Positions 1-5,018 of a stretch of DNA of 5,800 nt are shown here, piece after piece. The notes under the pieces are model-generated. The model saw nothing but the letters and a program-made list of their open reading frames with translations. It was not told the DNA's origin and did not search any database. The first letter of the stretch is position 1; each line of letters starts with the position of its first letter. The translations under genes were made by a program, and so were the position numbers. The stretch spans positions 350-6,149 of the forward strand of contig PLWR01000665.1 in the NCBI GenBank assembly GCA_003165615.1, given 5' to 3'. Source of the DNA: Acidobacteriota bacterium (GTDB taxonomy: Bacteria; Acidobacteriota; Terriglobia; UBA7540).

Positions 1-1112
1 TGCGCATCGTCAAGTACCGGGGATCCACCCATGGCACGAACGAATATCCGTTCCTGATCGATGAACAAGGTATTTCCGTCCTGCCGATCTCCTCACTGGG
101 TCTGGACCACCCTGCGCCCGCCGAACGAGTCTCCAGCGGCATTGCCCGGATGGATGGCATGCTGAGTGGCAAGGGTTTCTATCGGGGGAGCAGCATTTTG
201 ATATCCGGCACCTCGGGAACCGGTAAAACCAGCGTCGCGGCGCAATTCGTGGATGCGGCCTGCCGCCGCGGCGAGCGCTGCTTGTATTTCGCTTTCGAGG
301 AATCGCCGCGGCAGATCGTCCGCAACATGCGTTCGATCGGCATCGACCTCCAGCCCTGGGTTCGCAAAGGGCTGCTGCTATTCCAAGCGGCGCGTCCCAC
401 TTACGGGGGGATCGAAGAGCACCTGTTGGTGACCCACAAACGCATCTCCAGCTTCCAGCCCAGCGTCGTCGTGGTGGACCCGGTTACCAATCTGATCATG
501 GTCAGCACCCCGAACGAAGTGCGGTCCATGCTGACGCGGCTGGTCGATTTTCTGAAGACCCAGGGGATCACCTCGATTTTCACCAGTTTGACGGCGGGAG
601 GAGCCCCCCTGGAAGCCAGCGAGGTGGACGTCTCCTCCCTCATGGACACCTGGCTGGTGCTGGTTAGCATCGAGGTCGGGGGGGAGCGGAACCGCGCGCT
701 CTACGTGCTGAAATCGCGAGGCATGGAGCATTCCAACCAGATTCGCGAATTCCTGCTTACTGACAACGGCCTCCGATTGCTGGATGTTTACCTCGGTCCT
801 GAGGGCGTGCTGACCGGTTCCGCCCGGTTGTCGCAGGAAGAGCGCGAAAAAGCAGCAGACATGTCCCGCCGGCAGGAACTGGAGAGCCACCGGCGCGAGA
901 TGGAGCGCGAGCACCGGACCTTTGAGGCCCGCATTGCAACCCTCCGGGCGGAGCATGAAGCGGAGGAGGAAAGAATTCAACAGACCATCTCCGAATCGGA
1001 ATCGCTCGGCAAGGAAGTGTTGCAGGCCCGCGGGCAGATGGTATGGAGCCGGAAAGCAGACTCCTCAGCCTACAAGAAGGAAGGGGGCGCGAAAGCCACG
1101 CGTAAACACTAA
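1..1112 (+). CDS. kaiC: KaiC clock ATPase, 3' part (end of CI, full CII, coiled-coil tail)
   Basis: KaiC is a cytoplasmic RecA-like double-domain ATPase and autokinase, the core of Kai timing systems. The 5' end lies outside the window; the first full codon is at 3. The opening residues (RIVKYRGSTHGTNEYPF) are the typical end of CI. CII follows with a Walker A GTSGTGKT at 207-230, a paired catalytic Glu in FAFEES (Glu codons 297-302), and a Walker B-like VVVVD ending at 479. The segment DVSSLMDT (627-650) aligns with the cyanobacterial HISTITDT phosphosite region, giving Ser-Ser (633-638) in place of Ser431-Thr432; the position matching Thr426 is also Ser. After the fold, about 70 Glu/Arg-rich residues (about 828-1040) look like a long coiled coil, replacing the KaiA-binding tail of cyanobacterial KaiC. 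The stop TAA directly abuts the ATG of kaiB. Family identity is near certain; circadian function is not shown. Confidence 0.96.
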   Translation, partial: RIVKYRGSTHGTNEYPFLIDEQGISVLPISSLGLDHPAPAERVSSGIARMDGMLSGKGFYRGSSILISGTSGTGKTSVAAQFVDAACRRGERCLYFAFEESPRQIVRNMRSIGIDLQPWVRKGLLLFQAARPTYGGIEEHLLVTHKRISSFQPSVVVVDPVTNLIMVSTPNEVRSMLTRLVDFLKTQGITSIFTSLTAGGAPLEASEVDVSSLMDTWLVLVSIEVGGERNRALYVLKSRGMEHSNQIREFLLTDNGLRLLDVYLGPEGVLTGSARLSQEEREKAADMSRRQELESHRREMEREHRTFEARIATLRAEHEAEEERIQQTISESESLGKEVLQARGQMVWSRKADSSAYKKEGGAKATRKH

Positions 1113-1448
1113 ATGTCGGCAACCAGGAAAAAAACTCGGGCGCTACCACGCCCACCAGCCCCCGGAAAACCAGAGGTTTGGAAGCTGCGGCTCTACGTGG
1201 CGGGCCAGACTCCCAAGTCGATTCGTGCCTTTTCCAACCTGAAGGTGCTGTGTGAAGAGCACTTGAAGGGCCGGTATCGGATCGAAGTGATCGACCTGAT
1301 GGAGAATCCGCAACTGGCGCGGGGCGACCAGATCATAGCCGTTCCGACCCTGATAAGAAAACTTCCGCAGCCTGTCCGAAAGATCATTGGCGACCTTTCC
1401 GACAGCGTCCGGGTATTGGTGGGCCTGGACGTGCGAAAGGAAGACTGA
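1113..1448 (+). CDS. kaiB: KaiB-family protein, first copy
   Basis: A 111-residue thioredoxin-like KaiB protein. KaiB binds the CI ring of KaiC after a fold switch and alters KaiC's phosphorylation and ATPase cycle. Visible family motifs are [12 protein letters not shown] (residues 25-36), [12 protein letters not shown] (58-69), the AVPTL loop with its conserved proline (76-80), [13 protein letters not shown] (84-96) and the closing VLVGLDV. The Gly-Asp pair in IIGDLS, where substitutions in cyanobacterial KaiB shift the fold equilibrium, is intact. The first 20 residues are a basic, proline-rich extension not needed for the fold. The ATG follows the kaiC stop with zero spacing and no good Shine-Dalgarno is visible close by, so translation is probably coupled to kaiC. 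About 49 of 88 aligned residues match the second KaiB encoded at 1531. Confidence 0.94.
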   Translation: MSATRKKTRALPRPPAPGKPEVWKLRLYVAGQTPKSIRAFSNLKVLCEEHLKGRYRIEVIDLMENPQLARGDQIIAVPTLIRKLPQPVRKIIGDLSDSVRVLVGLDVRKED

Positions 1449-1459
1449 CCCGGATCAGA

Positions 1460-1510
1460 TGTAGGGCCGAACGGCGTTCGGCCCCGGGCCGAGCGCCGCT
1501 CGGCCCTACA
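1460..1510. repeat. 51-bp double-palindrome element (TGTAGGGCC ... GGCCCTACA)
   Basis: The element is two 25-bp units in inverted orientation around a central C at 1485; the arms match at 23 of 25 positions. Each unit contains its own perfect palindrome: arms GGGCCGAACG and CGTTCGGCCC around G1474, and arms GGGCCGAGCG and CGCTCGGCCC around C1496. It can fold as one long hairpin or two short ones. It begins 11 bases after the first kaiB stop and ends 2 bases before an AGGTG that may help start the second kaiB. There is no T-run, so it is not a classic intrinsic terminator. It resembles REPIN-type dispersed palindromic repeats in general organisation. Possible roles (inferred) are mRNA stabilisation or partial attenuation between the two kaiB genes. 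Confidence 0.9.
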
Positions 1511-1530
1511 CGAGGTGCAATAAGGCCCGC

Positions 1531-1899
1531 ATGAAGAAGCCCCCCAAAAAGAGCCGCCCGGCTGGAAAGCGGAAACGCGGATGGGCAGGGAAAGTGGAGC
1601 AGGCCGACTCCCATTCCCGCCCGGCAAAGTACGTCTTGCGTTTGTACGTAAGCGGATCCACGTTGAAATCGTCACGGGCGGTAGAAAATATCAAGCGGGT
1701 TTGTGAGCAGCACTTGAAGAACCGCTATGACCTGGAAGTCATCGACATTTACCAGCAGGCGAAGCTGGCCAGAGACGAGCAGATTGTGGCGGTGCCTACG
1801 CTCATTAAGCGGCTCCCGCTGCCGCTGCGAAGGCTCATTGGGGATATGTCGAACCAGGAAAAAGTGCTCTTCGGACTGGATCTGAGGGTGCGGGAGTAA
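1531..1899 (+). CDS. kaiB: KaiB-family protein, second copy
   Basis: A 122-residue KaiB paralogue. Core motifs are VLRLYVSGSTLKS (residues 35-47), EVIDIYQQAKLA (69-80), AVPTLIKRLPLPLRRLIGD (87-105) and VLFGLDL (112-118). Compared with the first copy, the usual Thr-Pro after the first strand is Thr-Leu, and the NPQLA segment reads QAKLA, so it may bind a different partner or bind KaiC differently. The N-terminus is strongly basic (PPKKSRPAGKRKRGW) and probably disordered. The upstream region offers AGGTG at 1513-1517, 13 bases from the ATG, and TAAGG at 1521-1525, 5 bases away; both are modest sites. The gene ends 24 bases before the kinase start. Paired KaiB proteins with different roles are known elsewhere, but the division of labour here is inferred. 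Confidence 0.93.
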   Translation: MKKPPKKSRPAGKRKRGWAGKVEQADSHSRPAKYVLRLYVSGSTLKSSRAVENIKRVCEQHLKNRYDLEVIDIYQQAKLARDEQIVAVPTLIKRLPLPLRRLIGDMSNQEKVLFGLDLRVRE

Positions 1900-1911
1900 T
1901 AGCCGGCGGAA

Positions 1912-1916
1912 GGAGG
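1912..1916 (+). promoter_or_regulatory. Shine-Dalgarno GGAGG that fixes the TTG start of the kinase
   Basis: GGAGG sits 7 bases before TTG at 1924. No in-frame ATG occurs until residue 70, inside the PAS domain, so this site decides in favour of the rare TTG start. It lies entirely in the 24-base gap after the second kaiB. Confidence 0.75.
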
Positions 1917-1923
1917 GAAGAGG

Positions 1924-3138
1924 TTGGCGAACCGAAAGAAAAGCCGCTCCCCACGAAAACTGCCGGGCCTGCCGCGCCGTGAATTGGTTGCACGCCTGAG
2001 CGAAGCCGAGGAAACCCTGCGTGCCATTCGTTCCGGCGAAGTGGATGCCATTGTGGTGAACGGCCCCGGCGGGGAGAAAGTGTTCACGCTACAAGGGGCC
2101 GATCATACCTACCGGGTTTTTGTGGAGAGGATGAACGAAGGCGCCGCGGTTCTCAGCGATGATCACACCGTGGTGCACTGCAACCGGCGTTTTGCCCGGT
2201 TTCTGGGAGCGGGGCTCCAGGGCGTCATCGGTTCTTCCATGCAGGACTTGGTTTGGCCTGACGACCATGCCACGCTGGATGCCTTACTCCAGTGCGCGGC
2301 CCGAAGGAGTTGCCGGGGGGAGATCCGCTTGCAATCGCGAAAAGGCCCCCCATTGCCCGTCCATCTCTCCTTGAACCCTCTCCGCCTGGAGGGCACGCGG
2401 GCGGTTTGCTTGATCGCTTCGGACCTGTCTGAGACGAAGCGCGCCGAGCAGAATCTGCGTGCTTCCAGCGAGCAGTTGCGAAGTCTTGCGGCGCACCTGC
2501 TGACCGTGCGGGAGGAGGAGCGGGCCAGGATCTCCCGTGAGGTCCACGATGAGCTGGGCCAGGCGCTGACCGCGGTGAAGATGGACCTCGCCTGGCTGGC
2601 GAGGCGCCTGCCCCCGAAAAGCGGCCCGATGCTCGAAAGGATCCGCTCCACGCGGCAGTTAGCCGAGAGCTTGATCCATGCGGTGCGCAGAATCTCGACC
2701 GAGCTGAGGCCGGGTATTTTGGATATGGGTTTGGCGGCCGCCGTGGAATGGCAGATCCAGGAATTTCAGGTCCGAACCGGCATCCCGTGCAGCCTCCGGC
2801 TGCTCACCCGGGAAGTGTTTGCGCCCGACGTCTCGACCGCGCTGTTTCGTATTCTGCAAGAGACTTTGACCAATGTCGCGCGCCATGCCAAGGCCACGCG
2901 GGCCGAGGTGGTGTTACGGAAGCAAGGAGACCGGCTGGTTCTATGGGTACGCGATAACGGCCGGGGTTTTGAGCAGGCGGACCCTTCCCTTTCCAAATCC
3001 CTGGGTCTGCTGGGTGTGCGGGAACGCGCTGCCATTCTGGGCGGCCAGGTGAATATTTCCAGTGCTCCAGGGAAAGGGACTACCGTCGCCGCCTGGATCC
3101 CCTTCCCATCGCCGGAGGTATCGGGGGCCAAAGGATGA
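1924..3138 (+). CDS. Soluble PAS-domain histidine kinase, HisKA_3 (NarL-partner) type
   Basis: A 404-residue sensor kinase that should autophosphorylate and pass phosphate to the response regulator encoded by the next, overlapping gene. No membrane segment or signal peptide is visible, so it is cytoplasmic. Order: a basic N-terminus (1-20); a short helix and the recurring element LRAIRSGEVDAIVVNGPGGE (32-51); a PAS domain (about 60-172) with NEGAAVLSDDHTVVHCNRRFARFLG; a linking coiled helix (173-200); a HisKA_3 dimerisation domain with ISREVHDELGQAL and acceptor His208; and a HATPase_c domain with N-box Asn317 (QETLTNVARHA), G1 box DNGRGF (344-349), and GLLGVRERA and GKGTT (361-387). It lacks the KaiB-like N-terminal domain of cyanobacterial SasA, so any Kai input must come by another surface, perhaps through a separate KaiB. 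The PAS ligand is unknown. The start is TTG with a strong ribosome binding site. It overlaps the regulator gene by 4 bases. Confidence 0.93.
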   Translation: MANRKKSRSPRKLPGLPRRELVARLSEAEETLRAIRSGEVDAIVVNGPGGEKVFTLQGADHTYRVFVERMNEGAAVLSDDHTVVHCNRRFARFLGAGLQGVIGSSMQDLVWPDDHATLDALLQCAARRSCRGEIRLQSRKGPPLPVHLSLNPLRLEGTRAVCLIASDLSETKRAEQNLRASSEQLRSLAAHLLTVREEERARISREVHDELGQALTAVKMDLAWLARRLPPKSGPMLERIRSTRQLAESLIHAVRRISTELRPGILDMGLAAAVEWQIQEFQVRTGIPCSLRLLTREVFAPDVSTALFRILQETLTNVARHAKATRAEVVLRKQGDRLVLWVRDNGRGFEQADPSLSKSLGLLGVRERAAILGGQVNISSAPGKGTTVAAWIPFPSPEVSGAKG

Positions 3139-3767
3139 CACGAGTCCTCATCGTCGACGACCACGCGATTGTCCGGCGTGGTTTGCGGGCGCTCCTTTCC
3201 GACGAGCTCCCCGGGGCCGCATTTGGAGAGGCTTCCGATGCCCAGCAGGCGCTGGAAGAGCTGCGCAGAGAAAAGTGGGATGTCGCGCTGCTCGACATCA
3301 CCCTGCCGGGAAAAAGCGGCTTGGATCTCCTCAAGGAATTAAAGGCCGCACGCCCCAGGCTTCCGGTCCTGGTCCTGAGTGCCCACCCGGAGGACCAATT
3401 TGCCCTTCGTGCCCTCAAGGCGGGCGCGGAAGGCTACCTGACGAAGGACAGCGCTCCCGAGGAATTGGTGAAAGCCATCCGCAAGGTCCTGTCCGGGGGG
3501 CGATATGTAAGTCCCACCCTGGCCGAAAAGCTGGCATCGAACGTACGAAAAGATTTCACGCGCCTGCCGCACGAGACGCTCTCCGACCGCGAGTATGAAG
3601 TCATGTGCCTGATCGCCTCGGGAAAGACCGTTACGGAGATCGCCGGAGAACTGTCGCTCAGCGCAAAAACGATCAGCACCTATCGTACCCGGGTCCTGGA
3701 AAAGCTCGGCGTTAAGAATAGTGCGGCAATCGTCCAGTACGCGATCCGAAACGGCCTGGTGATTTGA
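3135..3767 (+). CDS. NarL/FixJ-family response regulator (REC + LuxR-type HTH)
   Basis: A 210-residue cytoplasmic DNA-binding response regulator. The receiver domain (1-120) has acidic pair Asp8-Asp9 (VLIVDDH), phospho-acceptor Asp54 (ALLDITLPG), the conserved Ser82 (VLVLSAH) and Lys104 (GYLTKDS), so it appears fully active. The LuxR-type helix-turn-helix occupies about 149-204: LSDREYEVMCLIASGKTVTEIAGELSLSAKTISTY, then RVLEKLGVKNSAAIVQYA. The ATG overlaps the kinase stop in an ATGA, indicating translational coupling and a cognate pair. GGAGG at 3114-3118 is too far (16 bases) to be a usual ribosome binding site. It is the last gene of the apparent kai operon and the likely transcriptional output of the system; its targets are unknown. 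The overall layout resembles NarL, UhpA and similar regulators, but no orthologue can be named. Confidence 0.95.
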   Translation: MTRVLIVDDHAIVRRGLRALLSDELPGAAFGEASDAQQALEELRREKWDVALLDITLPGKSGLDLLKELKAARPRLPVLVLSAHPEDQFALRALKAGAEGYLTKDSAPEELVKAIRKVLSGGRYVSPTLAEKLASNVRKDFTRLPHETLSDREYEVMCLIASGKTVTEIAGELSLSAKTISTYRTRVLEKLGVKNSAAIVQYAIRNGLVI

Positions 3768-3778
3768 GAAAGCACCAA

Positions 3779-3793
3779 ATGTAGGGCCGACCG
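3779..3793. repeat. Partial second copy of the TGTAGGGCC element
   Basis: ATGTAGGGCCGA at 3779-3790 is identical to 1459-1470, and the match continues with CG after one substitution. It begins 11 bases after the response regulator stop, as the first copy (from 1459) begins 10 bases after the first kaiB stop. The inverted partner arm is not adjacent here, so this is a half element or a decayed copy. Confidence 0.6.
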
Positions 3794-3829
3794 TCCAACC
3801 GGCAACCTCTTTTCCCGTCTTCAGCCTTC

Positions 3830-3874
3830 CTGTAGGACAAACACCGTCCCCCCCTCCCCCCCAAAGTCCTACAG
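3830..3874. repeat. Inverted repeat CTGTAGGAC / GTCCTACAG with a C-rich loop
   Basis: Perfect 9-bp arms at 3830-3838 and 3866-3874 enclose a 27-base loop containing C7-T-C7 (3848-3862). The arm TGTAGGAC resembles the end of the 51-bp element (TGTAGGGC), so this is probably a diverged relative with a different core. It could form a weak hairpin after the kai operon. It lacks a T-run, so intrinsic termination is not supported. Confidence 0.6.
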
Positions 3875-3878
3875 ACGA

Positions 3879-3912
3879 ATCAGCCTGGTGCTGATGGACG
3901 TTATCGGCGTCC
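3879..3912. repeat. Two adjacent short inverted repeats upstream of the Crp/Fnr gene
   Basis: ATCAGC-CTGGT-GCTGAT (3879-3895) has 6-bp arms, and GGACG with CGTCC (3896-3912) has 5-bp arms around 7 bases. They abut exactly. The second overlaps the candidate -35 box listed separately, so operator function is possible, but arms this short also arise by chance. Confidence 0.35.
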
Positions 3913-3923
3913 GGATTTATTCT
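3895..3923 (+). promoter_or_regulatory. Candidate sigma70-type promoter for the Crp/Fnr gene
   Basis: TGGACG (3895-3900, 4 of 6 to TTGACA) and TATTCT (3918-3923, 4 of 6 to TATAAT) are separated by 17 bases and would give a leader of roughly 45 bases. Matches are imperfect and this phylum may use different consensus sequences, so this is tentative. Confidence 0.3.
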
Positions 3924-3964
3924 GAAACTCCCATGGTGAGAAGAACCATTTCACCGGCTTCAAC

Positions 3965-3973
3965 AGGAGGTGA
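3965..3973 (+). promoter_or_regulatory. Near-perfect Shine-Dalgarno AGGAGGTGA
   Basis: The 9-base match to the anti-Shine-Dalgarno lies 5 bases (counted from AGGAGG) before ATG 3976. It favours ATG 3976 over the in-frame GTG at 3970, which overlaps the site, and argues that the long form of the regulator is translated. Confidence 0.75.
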
Positions 3974-3975
3974 TT

Positions 3976-4917
3976 ATGGGAAACAATGTTGCTATGGCTC
4001 CCAGGGGGAGTCCGCCTGTCGATCCGCGGAAGATAGTTATCGTAGCGGACAAGAAACGCCCGTCTGCTGATTGGGAAGCCACCCTCACGGGAATCGCCGG
4101 CGGGAATACTGTTCCGGCATACGCCGCAAAACGCAATATCTTCACCAGACAGACGGAGGGTGTTATGACGAGCAAAGGAATTCCTATCAATGGCGCCGCC
4201 TTTAGCAAGAAGGGGGATGCTGTTATGGCGCGTAACAAAAGCCAGCCTGAGGTTATCACGGCAAATCAGAAGAGCCCGCCCATCGATTGGACAGCTTTCC
4301 TCGCCGGAATCTCGCGCGGGAAAACCGTTCTCGAATATGGCGCAGACCGCACGATCTTTGTGCAGGGGGACCCTGCGGATTCCGTGTGGTATCTCCAACA
4401 TGGCAGGGTGAAGCTCGCGGTGACATCCCAACAAGGCAAGGAAGCGATCGTGAGCGTTCTGGGCGATAACGAGTTTTTCGGCGAGGGATGCCTGGCCGGC
4501 CAGCCGTTGCGCATCGCCACGGCAACCGCGGTGGGCGATTGCACTCTTTACCGGATCGAGAGAGCGCTGATGGTGCGTCTGCTCCACGAGCAGCACGGAA
4601 TCTCGGAATTGTTCATGACGCACCTGCTTACCCGCAACACGCGATTTGAAGAGGATCTGGTAGACCAGCTTTTTAACTCCAGCGAGAAGCGCCTGGCCCG
4701 AATTCTCTTATTACTGGCGCATTTTGGCAAGGAAAGCAGGGCCGAAACTGTCCACCCCGGAATCAATCAGGAGCACCTGGCCCAAATGGTTGGCACCACG
4801 CGGTCGCGCGTCAGTCACTTCATGAACAAATTCCGGACGCTGGGCTTTATCGATTACGCAGGCACCGGCGCGTTGACGGTTAACAGTGGCCTCTTGAGCG
4901 TGGTCCTGAGCGACTAG
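3976..4917 (+). CDS. Crp/Fnr-family transcriptional regulator with a duplicated 5' extension
   Basis: A cytoplasmic DNA-binding regulator, 313 residues from ATG 3976; relatives are usually near 230, which is the length from the in-frame ATG at 4225. The cNMP-binding-like sensor fold spans about 105-198 (FVQGDPADSVWYLQHGRVKLAV, then FGEGCLAGQPLRIATATA). FGE and Arg179 fit the cyclic-nucleotide cassette, but the Ser/Thr usually after the Arg is Ile, so the ligand is uncertain. A dimer helix with FNSSEKRLARILLLLA precedes a winged helix-turn-helix (about 263-292, HLAQMVGTTRSRVSHFMNKFRTLGFI). No Fnr-type cysteine cluster is seen. Residues 1-83 contain a diverged copy of the start of the sensor domain and two further ribosome-binding-site plus ATG modules (4165, 4225). 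The gene follows the kai operon on the same strand after a 208-base gap, so it probably has its own promoter. Targets are unknown. Confidence 0.9.
   Translation: MGNNVAMAPRGSPPVDPRKIVIVADKKRPSADWEATLTGIAGGNTVPAYAAKRNIFTRQTEGVMTSKGIPINGAAFSKKGDAVMARNKSQPEVITANQKSPPIDWTAFLAGISRGKTVLEYGADRTIFVQGDPADSVWYLQHGRVKLAVTSQQGKEAIVSVLGDNEFFGEGCLAGQPLRIATATAVGDCTLYRIERALMVRLLHEQHGISELFMTHLLTRNTRFEEDLVDQLFNSSEKRLARILLLLAHFGKESRAETVHPGINQEHLAQMVGTTRSRVSHFMNKFRTLGFIDYAGTGALTVNSGLLSVVLSD
4036..4143 (+). repeat. Diverged first copy of the 108-bp in-gene duplication
   Basis: It aligns without gaps to 4252-4359, 216 bases downstream and in the same frame. Nineteen of 36 encoded residues are identical (shared DW, LxGI, TVxxY, R-x-IF), and about two thirds of bases match. 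The downstream copy is the working start of the sensor domain; this one breaks off after the first strand, so it cannot make a full domain. Confidence 0.7.
4155..4167 (+). promoter_or_regulatory. Internal ribosome binding site and ATG, second module
   Basis: GGAGG (4155-4159) sits 5 bases before in-frame ATG 4165, which would give a 250-residue product. The codons after it encode KGIPINGAAF, resembling KSPPIDWTAF after the third ATG, so this appears to be a truncated copy of the same start module. Confidence 0.45.
4211..4227 (+). promoter_or_regulatory. Internal ribosome binding site and ATG, third module (likely ancestral start)
   Basis: AGGGGG (4211-4216) lies 8 bases before in-frame ATG 4225. 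Translation from here gives 230 residues, the normal length for this Crp/Fnr group, with a short lead (MARNKSQPEV) before the sensor domain. Confidence 0.45.
4252..4359 (+). repeat. Functional copy of the 108-bp in-gene duplication
   Basis: This is the partner of 4036-4143. It encodes the first helix and strand of the cNMP-like domain (DWTAFLAGISRGKTVLEYG) and runs straight into the rest of the fold. Confidence 0.7.
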
Positions 4918-4983
4918 CTCCCGACGGCGCGCGTTGGTCAATTCTCTCCAAAAAAATTACTGCGCCCAATCAATCCTGGTGTG

Positions 4984-5018
4984 CTGTTTTGAACAGTGTG
5001 ATGAGTAATATTGAACAG
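4984..5018. promoter_or_regulatory. Candidate operator: TTGAACAG twice, two helical turns apart
   Basis: The direct octamer repeat has a 22-base period, so both copies face the same side of the helix; the upstream copy is also half of a 13-base palindrome. This spacing suits a protein binding side by side. Function is inferred only from arrangement. Confidence 0.25.

Noticed and set aside
378..980. Long open frame on the - strand opposite kaiC
   Set aside because: Composition is typical of an antisense shadow (many His, Gln, Arg, Pro) and the + strand is clearly KaiC.
1460..1510. Intrinsic terminator or a CRISPR-like repeat between the kaiB genes
   Set aside because: There is no T-run after the stem, and the units are inverted with no spacer array, so neither class fits; it is listed as a palindromic element instead.
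3937..3955. Crp-type binding site from GTGA and TCAC near the Crp/Fnr gene start
   Set aside because: The half-sites are 11 or more bases apart, whereas Crp/Fnr sites need TGTGA-N6-TCACA-like spacing.
3888..4070. Short + strand open frame overlapping the start of the Crp/Fnr gene
   Set aside because: No ribosome binding site at its ATG, no recognisable product, and its second half is just another frame of the regulator gene.
3901..4623. Long open frame (about 240 codons) on the - strand opposite the Crp/Fnr gene
   Set aside because: Its translation shows no family features, and it is antisense to a well-recognised gene; GC-rich coding DNA often leaves the opposite strand open.
4935..4960. 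Possible terminator: TTGG / CCAA followed by an A-run after the Crp/Fnr stop
   Set aside because: The stem is only 4 bp and the run is A, not T, on the coding strand; on the other strand the T-run would precede the stem.
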